This document shows positions 25,347-33,870 of a stretch of 64,000 nucleotides of DNA, one piece after another. Position 1 is the stretch's first letter. The number at the start of each line of letters is the position of its first letter. The stretch comes from Hyphomicrobium_A sp965243865. Its GTDB lineage: Bacteria; Pseudomonadota; Alphaproteobacteria; Rhizobiales; Hyphomicrobiaceae. A model generated the notes under the pieces. The model saw nothing but the letters and a program-made list of their open reading frames with translations. It had not been told where the DNA came from and searched no databases. The translations under genes and the position numbers were made by a program. The stretch lies in NCBI RefSeq assembly GCF_965243865.1, contig NZ_OZ251603.1, positions 3,658,001 to 3,722,000 on the forward strand, written 5' to 3'.

Positions 25347-26582
25347 ATGGACTATGCAAAGCAGTTCAGGGATGCGCTCGACGCCATTCATCGTGAAGGC
25401 CGGTATCGCGTATTCGCCGATCTGAAGCGCCGCCGCGGCAACTATCCTGCAGCCGACCACTTCGTTGAGGCAGAAGCCGCGCGCCCCATCACCGTCTGGT
25501 GCTCTAACGACTATCTCGGCATGGGCCAGCATCCGGCTGTTCTCGCCGCCATGCACGAGGCTATCGATACGGTCGGCGCCGGCTCCGGCGGCACCCGCAA
25601 CATTTCTGGCACCACGCACTATCACGTGCAGCTCGAAGCCGAGCTTGCCGACCTGCACGGCAAGGAAGCCGCGCTGCTGTTCACCTCGGCTTACGTCGCC
25701 AACGATTCCACGCTCGCCACGCTTGCCCAGCTCCTGCCCGGCGCTGTCATCTTCTCCGACGTCAAGAACCACGCCTCGATGATCGCCGGCATCCGCCATG
25801 GCGGTGGCCCCAAGCACATCTGGCGCCACAACGACATCGAAGACCTCGAGGCGCAGCTCAAGCAATACGACCGCGCCACGCCGAAGATCATCGCCTTCGA
25901 GAGCGTCTACTCGATGGACGGCCACATCGCCCCCATCGGCGCGATCTGCGACCTCGCCGAGAAATACGGCGCCATGACCTACCTCGACGAAGTCCACGCC
26001 GTCGGCCTTTACGGGCCCCGCGGCGCCGGCATCGCCGAGCGCGACGGCGTCATGCACCGCGTCGACATCATCAACGGCACGCTCGCCAAGGGCTTCGGCG
26101 TCATGGGCGGCTACATTGCCGCCTCGCGCGATTGCTGCGATGCCATCCGCTCGTACGCTGCCGGCTTCATCTTCACCACCTCGCTGGCACCGGCCATCGC
26201 AGCAGGTGCTCTGGCCAGCATCCGCCACCTGAAGTCGAGCCAGATCGAGCGCGCGCAACTTCAGGAGCGTGCCGCCGAGGTCAAGGGCCGCCTCACCGAC
26301 GCTGGCCTGCCGGTCATGCAGTCGCCGAGCCATATCGTGCCCGTCGCCATCGGCGATCCGGTGCACTGCAAGGCCGTAACCGACGCGCTCCTCGAGCACT
26401 ACGCGATCTATGCTCAGCCCATTAATTATCCGACGGTGCCCCGCGGCACCGAGCGGATCAGGCTGACGCCTTCGCCGGTGCACAATGAAGCCCAGGTCGA
26501 ACAGCTCATCAGCGCGCTGACAGAGCTCTGGCAGGCTTGCCCGGTCGCCAAAGGCGAGTACGTACGGTTGGCGGCGGAATAA
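25347..26582 (+). CDS. hemA: 5-Aminolevulinate synthase (C4 pathway)
   Basis: 411 residues. Condenses glycine and succinyl-CoA to 5-aminolevulinate, the first step of haem and cobalamin synthesis in alphaproteobacteria. Family features: NDYLGMGQHPAVL, GAGSGGTRNISGTTHYH, FESVYSMDGHIAPI, DEVHAVGLYGPRGAG and the PLP lysine K248 in GTLAKGFGVMGGY. GGGGAG precedes the ATG. Glycine supply is linked to glyA, which follows about 170 bases later on the same strand. Confidence 0.97.
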   Translation: MDYAKQFRDALDAIHREGRYRVFADLKRRRGNYPAADHFVEAEAARPITVWCSNDYLGMGQHPAVLAAMHEAIDTVGAGSGGTRNISGTTHYHVQLEAELADLHGKEAALLFTSAYVANDSTLATLAQLLPGAVIFSDVKNHASMIAGIRHGGGPKHIWRHNDIEDLEAQLKQYDRATPKIIAFESVYSMDGHIAPIGAICDLAEKYGAMTYLDEVHAVGLYGPRGAGIAERDGVMHRVDIINGTLAKGFGVMGGYIAASRDCCDAIRSYAAGFIFTTSLAPAIAAGALASIRHLKSSQIERAQLQERAAEVKGRLTDAGLPVMQSPSHIVPVAIGDPVHCKAVTDALLEHYAIYAQPINYPTVPRGTERIRLTPSPVHNEAQVEQLISALTELWQACPVAKGEYVRLAAE

Positions 26583-26751
26583 GGCCGGCTGCGCGCTTCG
26601 GCGCACCCCGCAAAAACCGCTAGTTGGAAGCCGCGAGAAGCTGTACGGGTTGAGCCCGGCGCGGCGCCCTCCTACTATGGTACGAGACTGCAGGCAGCCC
26701 GCCCGCCCGCATGCCACCCATTCATCCGTCCGAGAAGCAAGGATAACACGA

Positions 26752-28047
26752 ATGTTGAACGCTAAGGCTGAGCCCTCAAAGAGCGGATTTTTCTCCGCCA
26801 CCCTGAGCGAGAGCGATCCTGAAATCGCCGATGCCATCAAGAACGAGCTGGGCCGGCAGCAGCATGAGATCGAGCTGATCGCCTCCGAGAACATCGTTTC
26901 CAAGGCCGTGCTCGAAGCCGCCGGCAGCGTGCTGACCAACAAGTACGCCGAAGGCTACCCCGGCAAGCGCTACTACGGTGGCTGCCAGTACGTTGACGTC
27001 GTCGAGCAACTCGCCATCGATCGCGCCAAGAAGCTGTTTGGCTGCGGCTTCGCCAACGTGCAGCCGAACTCGGGCAGCCAGGCCAACCAGGGCGTGTTCA
27101 ACGCACTCGCGCAGCCGGGCGACACCATCCTCGGCCTCAGCCTCGCCCACGGTGGCCATCTCACGCATGGCTCGCCCGTCAACCAGTCTGGCAAGTGGTT
27201 CAAGCCGGTGTCGTACATGGTGCGCCCCGACACGCACCGCATCGACATGGACGAAGTCTACAAGCTCGCGCTCGAGCACAAGCCGCGCATCATCATCGCC
27301 GGCGGCTCGGCCTATCCGCGCCACATCGAGTTCGCTGAGTTCCGCGCCATCGCCAACGAGGTCGGCGCCTACCTCATGGTCGACATGGCCCACTTCGCAG
27401 GCCTCGTCGCCGGTGGCCAGCATCCCAGCCCCTTCCCGCACGCGCACGTCGTCACCACGACGACGCATAAGACCCTGCGCGGCCCGCGCGGCGGCATGAT
27501 CCTCACCAACGACGAGGACATCGCCAAGAAGATCAACTCGGCGATCTTCCCTGGCATCCAGGGCGGCCCGCTGATGCACGCCATCGCCGGTAAGGCGGTT
27601 GCGTTCGGCGAGGCCCTGCGTCCCGAGTTCAAGATCTACGCGAAGAATGTGATCGAGAACGCCAAGGCGATGGGCGAAGTGCTGGTGAACAACGGCTTTG
27701 CCCTCGTTTCCGGCGGCACCGACACGCACTTGATCCTGCTTGATCTGCGCCCGAAGAAGCTGACCGGCAACGTCTCCGAGAAGGCCCTCGGCCGCGCCAA
27801 CATCACCACCAACAAGAACGGCGTGCCGTTCGACCCGGAGAAGCCGATGGTCACCTCGGGTGTCCGCCTCGGCGCCCCGGCTGGCACCACGCGCGGCTTC
27901 GGCGTCGCCGAGTTCCAGGAAGTCGGTCGCATGATCTCCGAGGTTCTCGACGGTCTCGCCAAGAACGGCGAAGCTGGCAACGGCGCCGTCGAAGAGAAGG
28001 TGAAGGCCCAGGCCATCGCCCTCTGCGAGCGCTTCCCGATCTACTGA
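26752..28047 (+). CDS. glyA: Serine hydroxymethyltransferase
   Basis: 431 residues from ATG 26752, with AAGGA eight bases upstream. An earlier start at 26650 adds an unrelated tail. Interconverts serine and glycine with tetrahydrofolate; in serine-cycle methylotrophs it is also the entry point of formaldehyde-level carbon. Signatures: EIELIASENIVSKAV, NKYAEGYPGKRYYGG, the PLP lysine in TTTTHKTLRGPRGG and DTHLILLDLRP. A strong bidirectional terminator follows directly, so it ends its transcript. Confidence 0.97.
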   Translation: MLNAKAEPSKSGFFSATLSESDPEIADAIKNELGRQQHEIELIASENIVSKAVLEAAGSVLTNKYAEGYPGKRYYGGCQYVDVVEQLAIDRAKKLFGCGFANVQPNSGSQANQGVFNALAQPGDTILGLSLAHGGHLTHGSPVNQSGKWFKPVSYMVRPDTHRIDMDEVYKLALEHKPRIIIAGGSAYPRHIEFAEFRAIANEVGAYLMVDMAHFAGLVAGGQHPSPFPHAHVVTTTTHKTLRGPRGGMILTNDEDIAKKINSAIFPGIQGGPLMHAIAGKAVAFGEALRPEFKIYAKNVIENAKAMGEVLVNNGFALVSGGTDTHLILLDLRPKKLTGNVSEKALGRANITTNKNGVPFDPEKPMVTSGVRLGAPAGTTRGFGVAEFQEVGRMISEVLDGLAKNGEAGNGAVEEKVKAQAIALCERFPIY

Positions 28048-28061
28048 GATCGGCGCAATTA

Positions 28062-28100
28062 AAAAGGCCGGCTGCAGGATCTCTCCGCAGCCGGCCTTTT
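28062..28100. terminator. Bidirectional intrinsic terminator after glyA
   Basis: AAAAGGCCGGCTGC (28062-28075) pairs perfectly with GCAGCCGGCCTTTT (28087-28100) around an 11-base loop. The A-run on one side and the T-run on the other let it serve both glyA and the convergent flavodoxin-like gene. Confidence 0.9.
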
Positions 28101-28115
28101 GCTTTTCTGAATCGA

Positions 28116-28718
28116 TTACGCAGCCTGGCGCTGCGCCGCCCCGCTCGCCCAGCGGGCCGCCACTTCGGCGATACGCTGACCGAACAGTTCTGCCGTGTGC
28201 CGGTCACTACGCGGAGGCGTAACATCGGGGCCCTGGTCGGCATTGGATTGCGTCATCAGACCGAGGAACGCGCCGAGGCGATTGTCGTCCTCCACCGAGC
28301 CAGCGCTCGAATTGTTTCCGGGCAGCATGCTGTTGCCGGCCCAGATCATGCCGTGCTGCGCAGCAAAGACGGAGAACTGCTCCAGCGTCGATAGCTTATC
28401 GCCCGACTGGCTGGCAGAGTTGGTGAAGCCTGCGGCGACCTTGTCTTTCCAGCCGCGCGCATACCAGACCTTCGACGACGCATCCATGAACTGCTTCATG
28501 ACAGCGGACGCCGAGCCCATATATGTCGGCGCGCCGAAAATGATCGCGTCGGCCTGGGCAAGCTCGGCCCACGGGCCGGTGTCGGGCGAGGAAAGCTCGT
28601 CTGCCTTGATCAGCTTGACGGTTGCCCCGGGAACCGCCCCGGCTCCCTTGGCAACGTGCTCGGCGACGACGGCGGTGTGCCCGAAGCCTGAATGATAGAC
28701 GATTGCAATTCTAGCCAT
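28116..28718 (-). CDS. Flavodoxin-like FMN oxidoreductase (WrbA/NQO type)
   Basis: 200 residues with the flavodoxin fold: IAIVYHSGFGHTAVVAEHVA is the FMN phosphate loop, IIFGAPTYMGSASAVMKQFM the second flavin-contact segment, and FTNSASQSGDKLSTL the third. Likely an NAD(P)H:quinone oxidoreductase that removes reactive quinones or aldehydes. It is divergent from an HxlR-type regulator, a common arrangement in which the regulator senses reactive electrophiles and controls the reductase. GGAG lies upstream of the ATG at 28718. Confidence 0.85.
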   Translation of the reverse strand: MARIAIVYHSGFGHTAVVAEHVAKGAGAVPGATVKLIKADELSSPDTGPWAELAQADAIIFGAPTYMGSASAVMKQFMDASSKVWYARGWKDKVAAGFTNSASQSGDKLSTLEQFSVFAAQHGMIWAGNSMLPGNNSSAGSVEDDNRLGAFLGLMTQSNADQGPDVTPPRSDRHTAELFGQRIAEVAARWASGAAQRQAA

Positions 28719-28784
28719 GACCCGTGCTCCAGTTGGTTGAAATCCCTGTGAGCCGGGATATATGCTAGAGGCACCACCAGTGAA

Positions 28785-28807
28785 GTACGCACCTTTTGGT
28801 AACTACC
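28785..28807. promoter_or_regulatory. Candidate HxlR-regulator operator in divergent promoter
   Basis: AGTACGCACCTTTTGGTAACTAC forms imperfect half-sites (GTACGCACC and GGTAACTAC) around TTTT. It lies between the divergent reductase and regulator genes, as expected for HxlR-type sites. Its presence argues that the regulator starts at 28825 and not at the ATG at 28762. Confidence 0.35.
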
Positions 28808-28824
28808 TGCGACGTGACGTATCC

Positions 28825-29253
28825 ATGGTCAGCAAACATGTGCTCACGCGCGGCCTCTTCGGGTCGCCGTCCAATCCCGAGCCTCCCCCGACGAACGTCT
28901 ACGTCGAGGCGTGCCCTTCCCGTGCGATCCTGGAACTCATCGCCGATAAGTGGACGCTGCTGATATTGCCCGCGCTCCGCGATGGCCGCATGCGCAACAG
29001 CGATCTCATGCGGCTGATTGGCGGAGTGTCGCAGAAAATGCTCACCCAAACGCTGCGCGAGCTGGAGCGCAACGGCATCGTCAACCGTATCGACCATCAC
29101 GAGGTGCCACCCCGCGTAGAGTATGAGCTGTCCCCGCTCGGCCGCTCCCTGTCGGACCTCGTCCGCAGTCTTGGCTCGTGGGCAGAAGAGCACCTCGAGC
29201 AGGTGATCGCAGCGCGCGATGCGTTCGAGGCGCGTGAGAGGCAGAAGCCATGA
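28825..29253 (+). CDS. HxlR-family transcriptional regulator
   Basis: 142 residues from ATG 28825. A longer reading from 28762 would translate through the probable operator. Winged helix-turn-helix of the HxlR type: CPSRAILELIADKWTLLILP, LMRLIGGVSQKMLTQTLREL (recognition helix) and the wing RIDHHEVPPRVEYELSPLGR. The cysteine in ACPSR matches the conserved N-terminal redox/electrophile-sensing cysteine of this family. It probably represses the divergent flavodoxin-like reductase. Confidence 0.85.
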   Translation: MVSKHVLTRGLFGSPSNPEPPPTNVYVEACPSRAILELIADKWTLLILPALRDGRMRNSDLMRLIGGVSQKMLTQTLRELERNGIVNRIDHHEVPPRVEYELSPLGRSLSDLVRSLGSWAEEHLEQVIAARDAFEARERQKP

Positions 29254-29396
29254 GCGTGAAAGGCGGATCTGCCCCACAGCGATGTTTGGCAGCCCGTTTC
29301 AACTGCATCGGAATTCGGCTACGAGTCGGTACCGAAGCTGGCCGCAGCTACGAGCCTCAATAACAAAGACCAATAACCCTCAAGGAGTGTCGCGCC

Positions 29397-29930
29397 ATGC
29401 GCTGCCCCTACTGCGCCGGCGAGAATACGCAGGTCAAAGACAGCCGTCCGACCGAGGAGAACGCCTCCATTCGCCGGCGCCGCGTCTGCCCCGACTGCGG
29501 TGGCCGTTTCACGACTTTCGAGCGTGTGCAGCTGCGCGAACTCACAGTGGTCAAGCGCTCTGGCCGCAAGGTGGCGTTCGATCGCGACAAGCTGATGCGA
29601 TCGATCGAGATCGCGCTGCGCAAGCGCCCTGTCGACTGCGATCGCGTGGAGCGCATGGTGTCGGGCCTCGTCCGCCAGCTCGAAAGCGCAGGCGAAAGCG
29701 AGGTCGCCTCGTCCACCATCGGCGGTCTCGTCATGGAGGCGCTGCGCGGCCTCGATCCCGTCGCCTACGTGCGCTTTGCATCCGTCTATCGGGACTTCCG
29801 CGAGGCTGCCGACTTCCACGAGGTGCTCGGCGAAATCGCAGCCGAGCCCGTCGTCGGCGATCATGACACAACTCAGCACCTTGCGTTCGAGAGCTCCGTT
29901 GCGGAGACAGCCCGCCTCAAGAAGCACTGA
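29397..29930 (+). CDS. nrdR: Transcriptional repressor NrdR
   Basis: 177 residues. Represses ribonucleotide reductase genes when dATP is high. Zinc ribbon with C3, C6, C31 and C34, then an ATP-cone domain (about 47-137: VVKRSGRKVAFDRDKLMRSI, ASVYRDFREAADF). AAGGAG precedes the ATG. It heads the rib-nus-thi gene run, with ribD starting three bases after its stop. Its expected target nrdJ lies 12 kb to the left. Confidence 0.97.
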   Translation: MRCPYCAGENTQVKDSRPTEENASIRRRRVCPDCGGRFTTFERVQLRELTVVKRSGRKVAFDRDKLMRSIEIALRKRPVDCDRVERMVSGLVRQLESAGESEVASSTIGGLVMEALRGLDPVAYVRFASVYRDFREAADFHEVLGEIAAEPVVGDHDTTQHLAFESSVAETARLKKH

Positions 29931-29933
29931 GCA

Positions 29934-31067
29934 ATGGGCGCGTCCGAGCCCAGCGGGTTTGACATCCAGATGATGCGCGTTGCGCTGCGCCTTGCCGCGC
30001 GCGGGCTTGGGCGCACGGCGCCAAATCCAGCGGTCGGCGCCGTGATTGCCGATGAGCGCACTGGCGAGGTGATCGCCCGCGGCTGGACAGCTCCGGGCGG
30101 CCGCCCGCACGCAGAGCCTCAAGCCATAGCGCGCGCCGGGGAGCGTGCCCGGGGCGCCACCATGTACGTCACCTTGGAGCCCTGTTCGCACTATGGGGTT
30201 ACGCCACCGTGCGCCGATACCATCGTGTCGGCGGGGTTGGCGCGCGTCGTCTGCGGTATCGAGGATCCTGATCCGCGCGTCGCGGGCCGCGGCTTGGCGC
30301 GCCTGCGCCAGGCCGGCCTTGCCGTGCAGCGCAACGTGTTGGCCGACGCGGCGCACTGGGTGACAGCAGGACACATCCTGCGCGTCACGGAGCGCCGCCC
30401 GCTGGTGACGCTTAAGCTTGCCCTTGATGCCACCGGCGGCGTGCCGCGCGGTGGTGAGGGCCAGCCGACCTGGGTGACGGGAGAGGGGGCACGATCGGCC
30501 GGCCATCTGCTCCGCGCCTGTTCCGATGCCATCCTTGTCGGCCGCCGCACCGTGCTCGATGATGATCCGCTGCTCAACTGCAGGCTGCCGGGCCTCGCTG
30601 CCAACTCTCCGATACGCATTGTCCTGGCGCGGACGCTCGACGGCCTTGAGCAGTCCAGACTCGCAAGCACTGCGCGCGAAATTCCTTTATGGGTCGTATG
30701 CCCCGAAGGTTCCGACGCTTCTGCCCTGGCAGACAAAGGGGCAACGATCATCCCCACCCGGCTGGTTGCGGGCGAACTCTGGCTCCCGGCCATCATGGAA
30801 GCTTTGGTCGCCAAGGGTGTGACGCGGCTTCTCGTTGAAGGTGGTCCAGCAACTTGGGCCGCGTTTTCCAACGCGGGCCTTGTTGACGAGGCTGTGATGT
30901 TCCACGCTCGCGGGCCCGACGGCGCCGAGCTGTCCCCCGCATGCGCTATAGCCGCACTTCGACGCTATATCTCTAGCGAAGGCTTCGACATTTACGATCG
31001 GCGAACGATCGGCGGTGACGATATGATCGCGCTCCGCCGGCCGTGGCATCGCGGCATCCGCCGCTAG
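29934..31067 (+). CDS. ribD: Bifunctional riboflavin deaminase/reductase RibD
   Basis: 377 residues: an N-terminal zinc deaminase (GRTAPNPAVGAVI, PHAEPQAI, TLEPCSHYGVTPPC) and a C-terminal NADPH reductase (about 155-370; LVTLKLALDATGG, AILVGRRTVLDDDP, LLVEGGPATWAAF). Two consecutive steps of riboflavin synthesis. The deaminase histidine motif reads HAEPQA where most homologues have HAEV-A. Second gene of the operon. Confidence 0.95.
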   Translation: MGASEPSGFDIQMMRVALRLAARGLGRTAPNPAVGAVIADERTGEVIARGWTAPGGRPHAEPQAIARAGERARGATMYVTLEPCSHYGVTPPCADTIVSAGLARVVCGIEDPDPRVAGRGLARLRQAGLAVQRNVLADAAHWVTAGHILRVTERRPLVTLKLALDATGGVPRGGEGQPTWVTGEGARSAGHLLRACSDAILVGRRTVLDDDPLLNCRLPGLAANSPIRIVLARTLDGLEQSRLASTAREIPLWVVCPEGSDASALADKGATIIPTRLVAGELWLPAIMEALVAKGVTRLLVEGGPATWAAFSNAGLVDEAVMFHARGPDGAELSPACAIAALRRYISSEGFDIYDRRTIGGDDMIALRRPWHRGIRR

Positions 31068-31109
31068 ACGGGCAACGAAAGACGCTAAGGCAGGAAGGAA
31101 AGCCAGGGC

Positions 31110-31703
31110 ATGTTCACCGGCATAGTCACCGACACTGGCGAGGTCATCGCGCGTGATGGAGGCCGTTTCACCATCCGCTCGCATTTTTCTGCCGACAAGC
31201 TCGAGGTTGGCGGCTCGATGGCATGCAATGGTTGCTGCCTGACGATGACGTCGATCGCCAGCGACGCTGGGGGAAGCGTCTTCACCGTCGACGTCTCCAA
31301 CGAGACCTGCGGTAAGACGACGCTCGGAGACTGGAAGCCGGGCGAAAAGATCAACCTCGAGCAGGCGTTGCGACTAGGTCAGGAGCTGGGCGGGCATCTT
31401 GTCACCGGCCACGTCGACGGCACTGCACGCATCGTGGACATCGTGGCCGACGGGGAAAGCCAGCGCTTTTCCTTCGAAGTCCCCGAGCACCTTGCCCCTT
31501 ACATCGCCCCGAAAGGCTCGGTCGCTCTTGACGGCGTTTCCTTGACTGTCAACGAGGTTTCCGATTGCCGCTTTGGCGTCAACCTCATCCCGCACACCTT
31601 GACGGTGACCACCTGGGGCGCGAAAACCCCCGGGCAGATGGTCAACCTGGAAGTTGACCTGTTCGCGCGCTATATCGCGCGGCTCCTGGAGTTTCGCCCG
31701 TGA
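31110..31703 (+). CDS. ribE: Riboflavin synthase alpha subunit
   Basis: 197 residues. Dismutates two lumazine molecules to riboflavin. It begins MFTGIVTDTGEV and has two tandem lumazine-binding barrels (about 1-97 and 98-197), each with a CNGxCLTM-like or LDGVSLTVN-like substrate segment; GHVDGTARIV opens the second. It overlaps ribBA by four bases. AGGAAGG-like purines precede the ATG. Confidence 0.96.
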   Translation: MFTGIVTDTGEVIARDGGRFTIRSHFSADKLEVGGSMACNGCCLTMTSIASDAGGSVFTVDVSNETCGKTTLGDWKPGEKINLEQALRLGQELGGHLVTGHVDGTARIVDIVADGESQRFSFEVPEHLAPYIAPKGSVALDGVSLTVNEVSDCRFGVNLIPHTLTVTTWGAKTPGQMVNLEVDLFARYIARLLEFRP

Positions 31704-32848
31704 CGCACGAAGTTGGCAAATACGCCATCTCGGAAGGCCGTGGCTGCCTGTCGTCGATCCCTGAGATCCTCGAGGACATGCGCAATGGTCGGATGGTCAT
31801 CCTCGTCGATGCCGAAGAGCGTGAGAACGAGGGCGACCTCGTCATCCCTGCGCAGATGGCAACGCCCGACGCTGTGAACTTCATGGCGCGGTATGGACGC
31901 GGTCTCATCTGCCTCACGCTGACGGGCGCACGTGCCAGCGAGCTTCAGCTTGCCGCCATGGTCGGCAACAACCGCTCGCGCAATCGCACCGCCTTCACGC
32001 AGTCGATTGAGGCGCGCGAGGGGATTTCTACCGGCATCTCCGCAGCCGATCGCGCACGCACGATCGCGACCGCCATCGATACGACCAAGAGCGCCGACGA
32101 CATCGTTTCGCCTGGCCACGTGTTTCCGCTCGTCGCGCGCGAAGGCGGCGTGCTGATCCGCGCTGGACACACCGAAGCGTCGGTCGATCTGGCACGCCTC
32201 GCCGGTCTTTATCCCGCGGCCGTCATCTGCGAGATCATGAACGACGACGGCACCATGGCGCGCCTGCCCGATCTCGTCACCTTCGCCCAGCGGCACGGCC
32301 TGAAGATCGGCGCGATCGACGAGCTCATCGCCTATCGCCTGCGCAACGACCACATCGTCCGTGCTGTCGCCAAAACGAGCATCGCAACTTCAGTCGGTCG
32401 CTTCGACATGCACGTCTACGAGACGACTGTCGAGCCCGCCGAGCATCTGGCGCTCGTCAAAGGCGACCTGACCGAGCCGGGTCCCGTTCTCGTGCGCGTG
32501 CACGCCGTCAATCTGCTCGGCGATGTCCTCGGCGTCGGCGAAGCCGGCGACACCTCGCAGATCACCAACTCATTGCGCATGATCGAACGCGAAGGACGCG
32601 GTGTTGTCGTGTTGATCCGCGACCTGCGCCCCCGACTTATGTCCGAATGGATCGCCTCGCGCGCTCAGCCGAAGAAGCCGGCCGCGGGTGCGCAGGAACG
32701 CCGTCAGGTGGAGATCGGCATCGGCTCGCAGATCCTCACCGATCTTGGCGTTCGCGACATGATCCTCATGACCAATTCGCCAGCCCACGTCTACGTCGGC
32801 CTGGAAGGCTTCGGACTGCGCATCGTCGACACAAGAAAAATCGAGTAA
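31700..32848 (+). CDS. ribBA: 3,4-Dihydroxy-2-butanone 4-phosphate synthase with degenerate RibA domain
   Basis: 382 residues from GTG 31700, overlapping ribE. The N-terminal RibB domain (about 15-212) looks intact: EERENEGDLVIPAQ, TGISAADRARTI and GGVLIRAGHTEASVDL. The C-terminal GTP cyclohydrolase II-like domain (about 220-382) has lost its catalytic elements. The three zinc cysteines are replaced by N271, A282 and D284 in VRVHAVNLLGDVLGVGEAGD, and the later R-Q-E-G-R-G-I-G-L-like segment is RDLRPRLMSEWI. The gene should therefore supply only the RibB reaction. Confidence 0.92.
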   Translation: MTHEVGKYAISEGRGCLSSIPEILEDMRNGRMVILVDAEERENEGDLVIPAQMATPDAVNFMARYGRGLICLTLTGARASELQLAAMVGNNRSRNRTAFTQSIEAREGISTGISAADRARTIATAIDTTKSADDIVSPGHVFPLVAREGGVLIRAGHTEASVDLARLAGLYPAAVICEIMNDDGTMARLPDLVTFAQRHGLKIGAIDELIAYRLRNDHIVRAVAKTSIATSVGRFDMHVYETTVEPAEHLALVKGDLTEPGPVLVRVHAVNLLGDVLGVGEAGDTSQITNSLRMIEREGRGVVVLIRDLRPRLMSEWIASRAQPKKPAAGAQERRQVEIGIGSQILTDLGVRDMILMTNSPAHVYVGLEGFGLRIVDTRKIE

Positions 32849-32851
32849 GAG

Positions 32852-33367
32852 ATGATCGTAAAGCCCGACAAGCCTAGCGCGCCGAAGTCCAGCAAAGGGC
32901 CGATGAGCGCGCGCATCCTCATCATCGAAGGCCGCTTCTACGAGGAGATCGGCGACGAGCTCGTCGCCGGGGCTGAAGCCGCACTCGACGAGGCCGGCGT
33001 CGCCTACGATCGCATCACGGTGCCCGGCGCGCTGGAGATCCCCCAGGTGTTGCAGCAGGCCGTCGCGAGCGGGCTCATTCCCGGCCGCGCCGCGGGTGGC
33101 AAATGGGATGGCGCCATCGCGCTGGGCTGCGTGATCCGCGGCGAGACCTATCACTTCGAGATCGTCTGCAACAACGCCAACCACTGGCTCATGCAGGTTG
33201 CGACCGAGCATTCGGTTCCGGTCGGCAACGGCATCCTCACCGTCGAGAACGAGGAGCAGGCACTCGCCCGCGCCCGTGGCGGCATCAGCGGCAAGGGCGC
33301 CGACGCTGCGCGCGCTTGTCTCCGCCTTATCGCGCTACAGCGCGAGTTCGAGGGACAAAGCGTATGA
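32852..33367 (+). CDS. ribH: 6,7-Dimethyl-8-ribityllumazine synthase
   Basis: 171 residues. Joins the RibB product and the pyrimidine from RibD. Signatures are ILIIEGRFYEEI, the phosphate-binding VPGALEIPQ, and GCVIRGETYHFEIV with the catalytic histidine. It starts three bases after ribBA, and its stop overlaps the nusB start as ATGA. An N-terminal Lys/Ser-rich extension of about 18 residues precedes the core, so the internal ATG at 32903 is an alternative start. Confidence 0.95.
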   Translation: MIVKPDKPSAPKSSKGPMSARILIIEGRFYEEIGDELVAGAEAALDEAGVAYDRITVPGALEIPQVLQQAVASGLIPGRAAGGKWDGAIALGCVIRGETYHFEIVCNNANHWLMQVATEHSVPVGNGILTVENEEQALARARGGISGKGADAARACLRLIALQREFEGQSV

Positions 33368-33870
33368 CCACCACGAGCAACGCGACGCCGATCCCGGGCA
33401 AGATTGCTCTCGCGCCGCGCACGGCAGCCCGCGTGGCGACCGTGCAAGGCCTCTACCAGATGGATCTCGCCGGCACGGATCTCAACGCGGTGATCGACGA
33501 GTTCGTGCGCCTGCGTTTTCCCAAGCTGCCCGGAGATGAGGCGGCCGCCGGCGCCGACCCTGCCTTCTTCGCCGAGCTGTTGCGCGGTGTCGTGCGCCGT
33601 CAGCGCGACATCGATCCCCTCGTCGACCAGCAGCTTGCCGAGGGCTGGCGTCTCGTGCGCATCGACGCCATTGTGCGCGCCATCCTGCGTGCCGGTGTGT
33701 TCGAACTGATGGAGCGCCCTGACGTTCCGCACCGCGTCGTCATCAACGAGTATATCAACGTCGCCCACTCGTTCTTCTCCGACGATGAGCCGAAAGTGGT
33801 GAACGGGGTGCTCGACAAACTGGCGCGCAAGCTTCGCCCGGCCGAGTTCAACCGCGATGCCGGAAAATGA
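33364..33870 (+). CDS. nusB: Transcription antitermination factor NusB
   Basis: 168 residues from ATG 33364, which overlaps the ribH stop (ATGA). All-helical RNA-binding protein that acts with NusE at boxA of rRNA operons. Typical elements: TAARVATVQGLYQMDLAG near the N-terminus, RIDAIVRAILRAGVFELM and VVINEYINVAHSFFSDDEPKV at the C-terminus. Its 3' end overlaps thiL by 14 bases. Confidence 0.95.
   Translation: MTTTSNATPIPGKIALAPRTAARVATVQGLYQMDLAGTDLNAVIDEFVRLRFPKLPGDEAAAGADPAFFAELLRGVVRRQRDIDPLVDQQLAEGWRLVRIDAIVRAILRAGVFELMERPDVPHRVVINEYINVAHSFFSDDEPKVVNGVLDKLARKLRPAEFNRDAGK

Noticed and set aside
29254..29396. FMN riboswitch ahead of the rib operon
   Set aside because: The gap before nrdR is short and shows none of the conserved AGGGxxA or GGTGAAATTC-like FMN elements; neither do the short gaps inside the operon.
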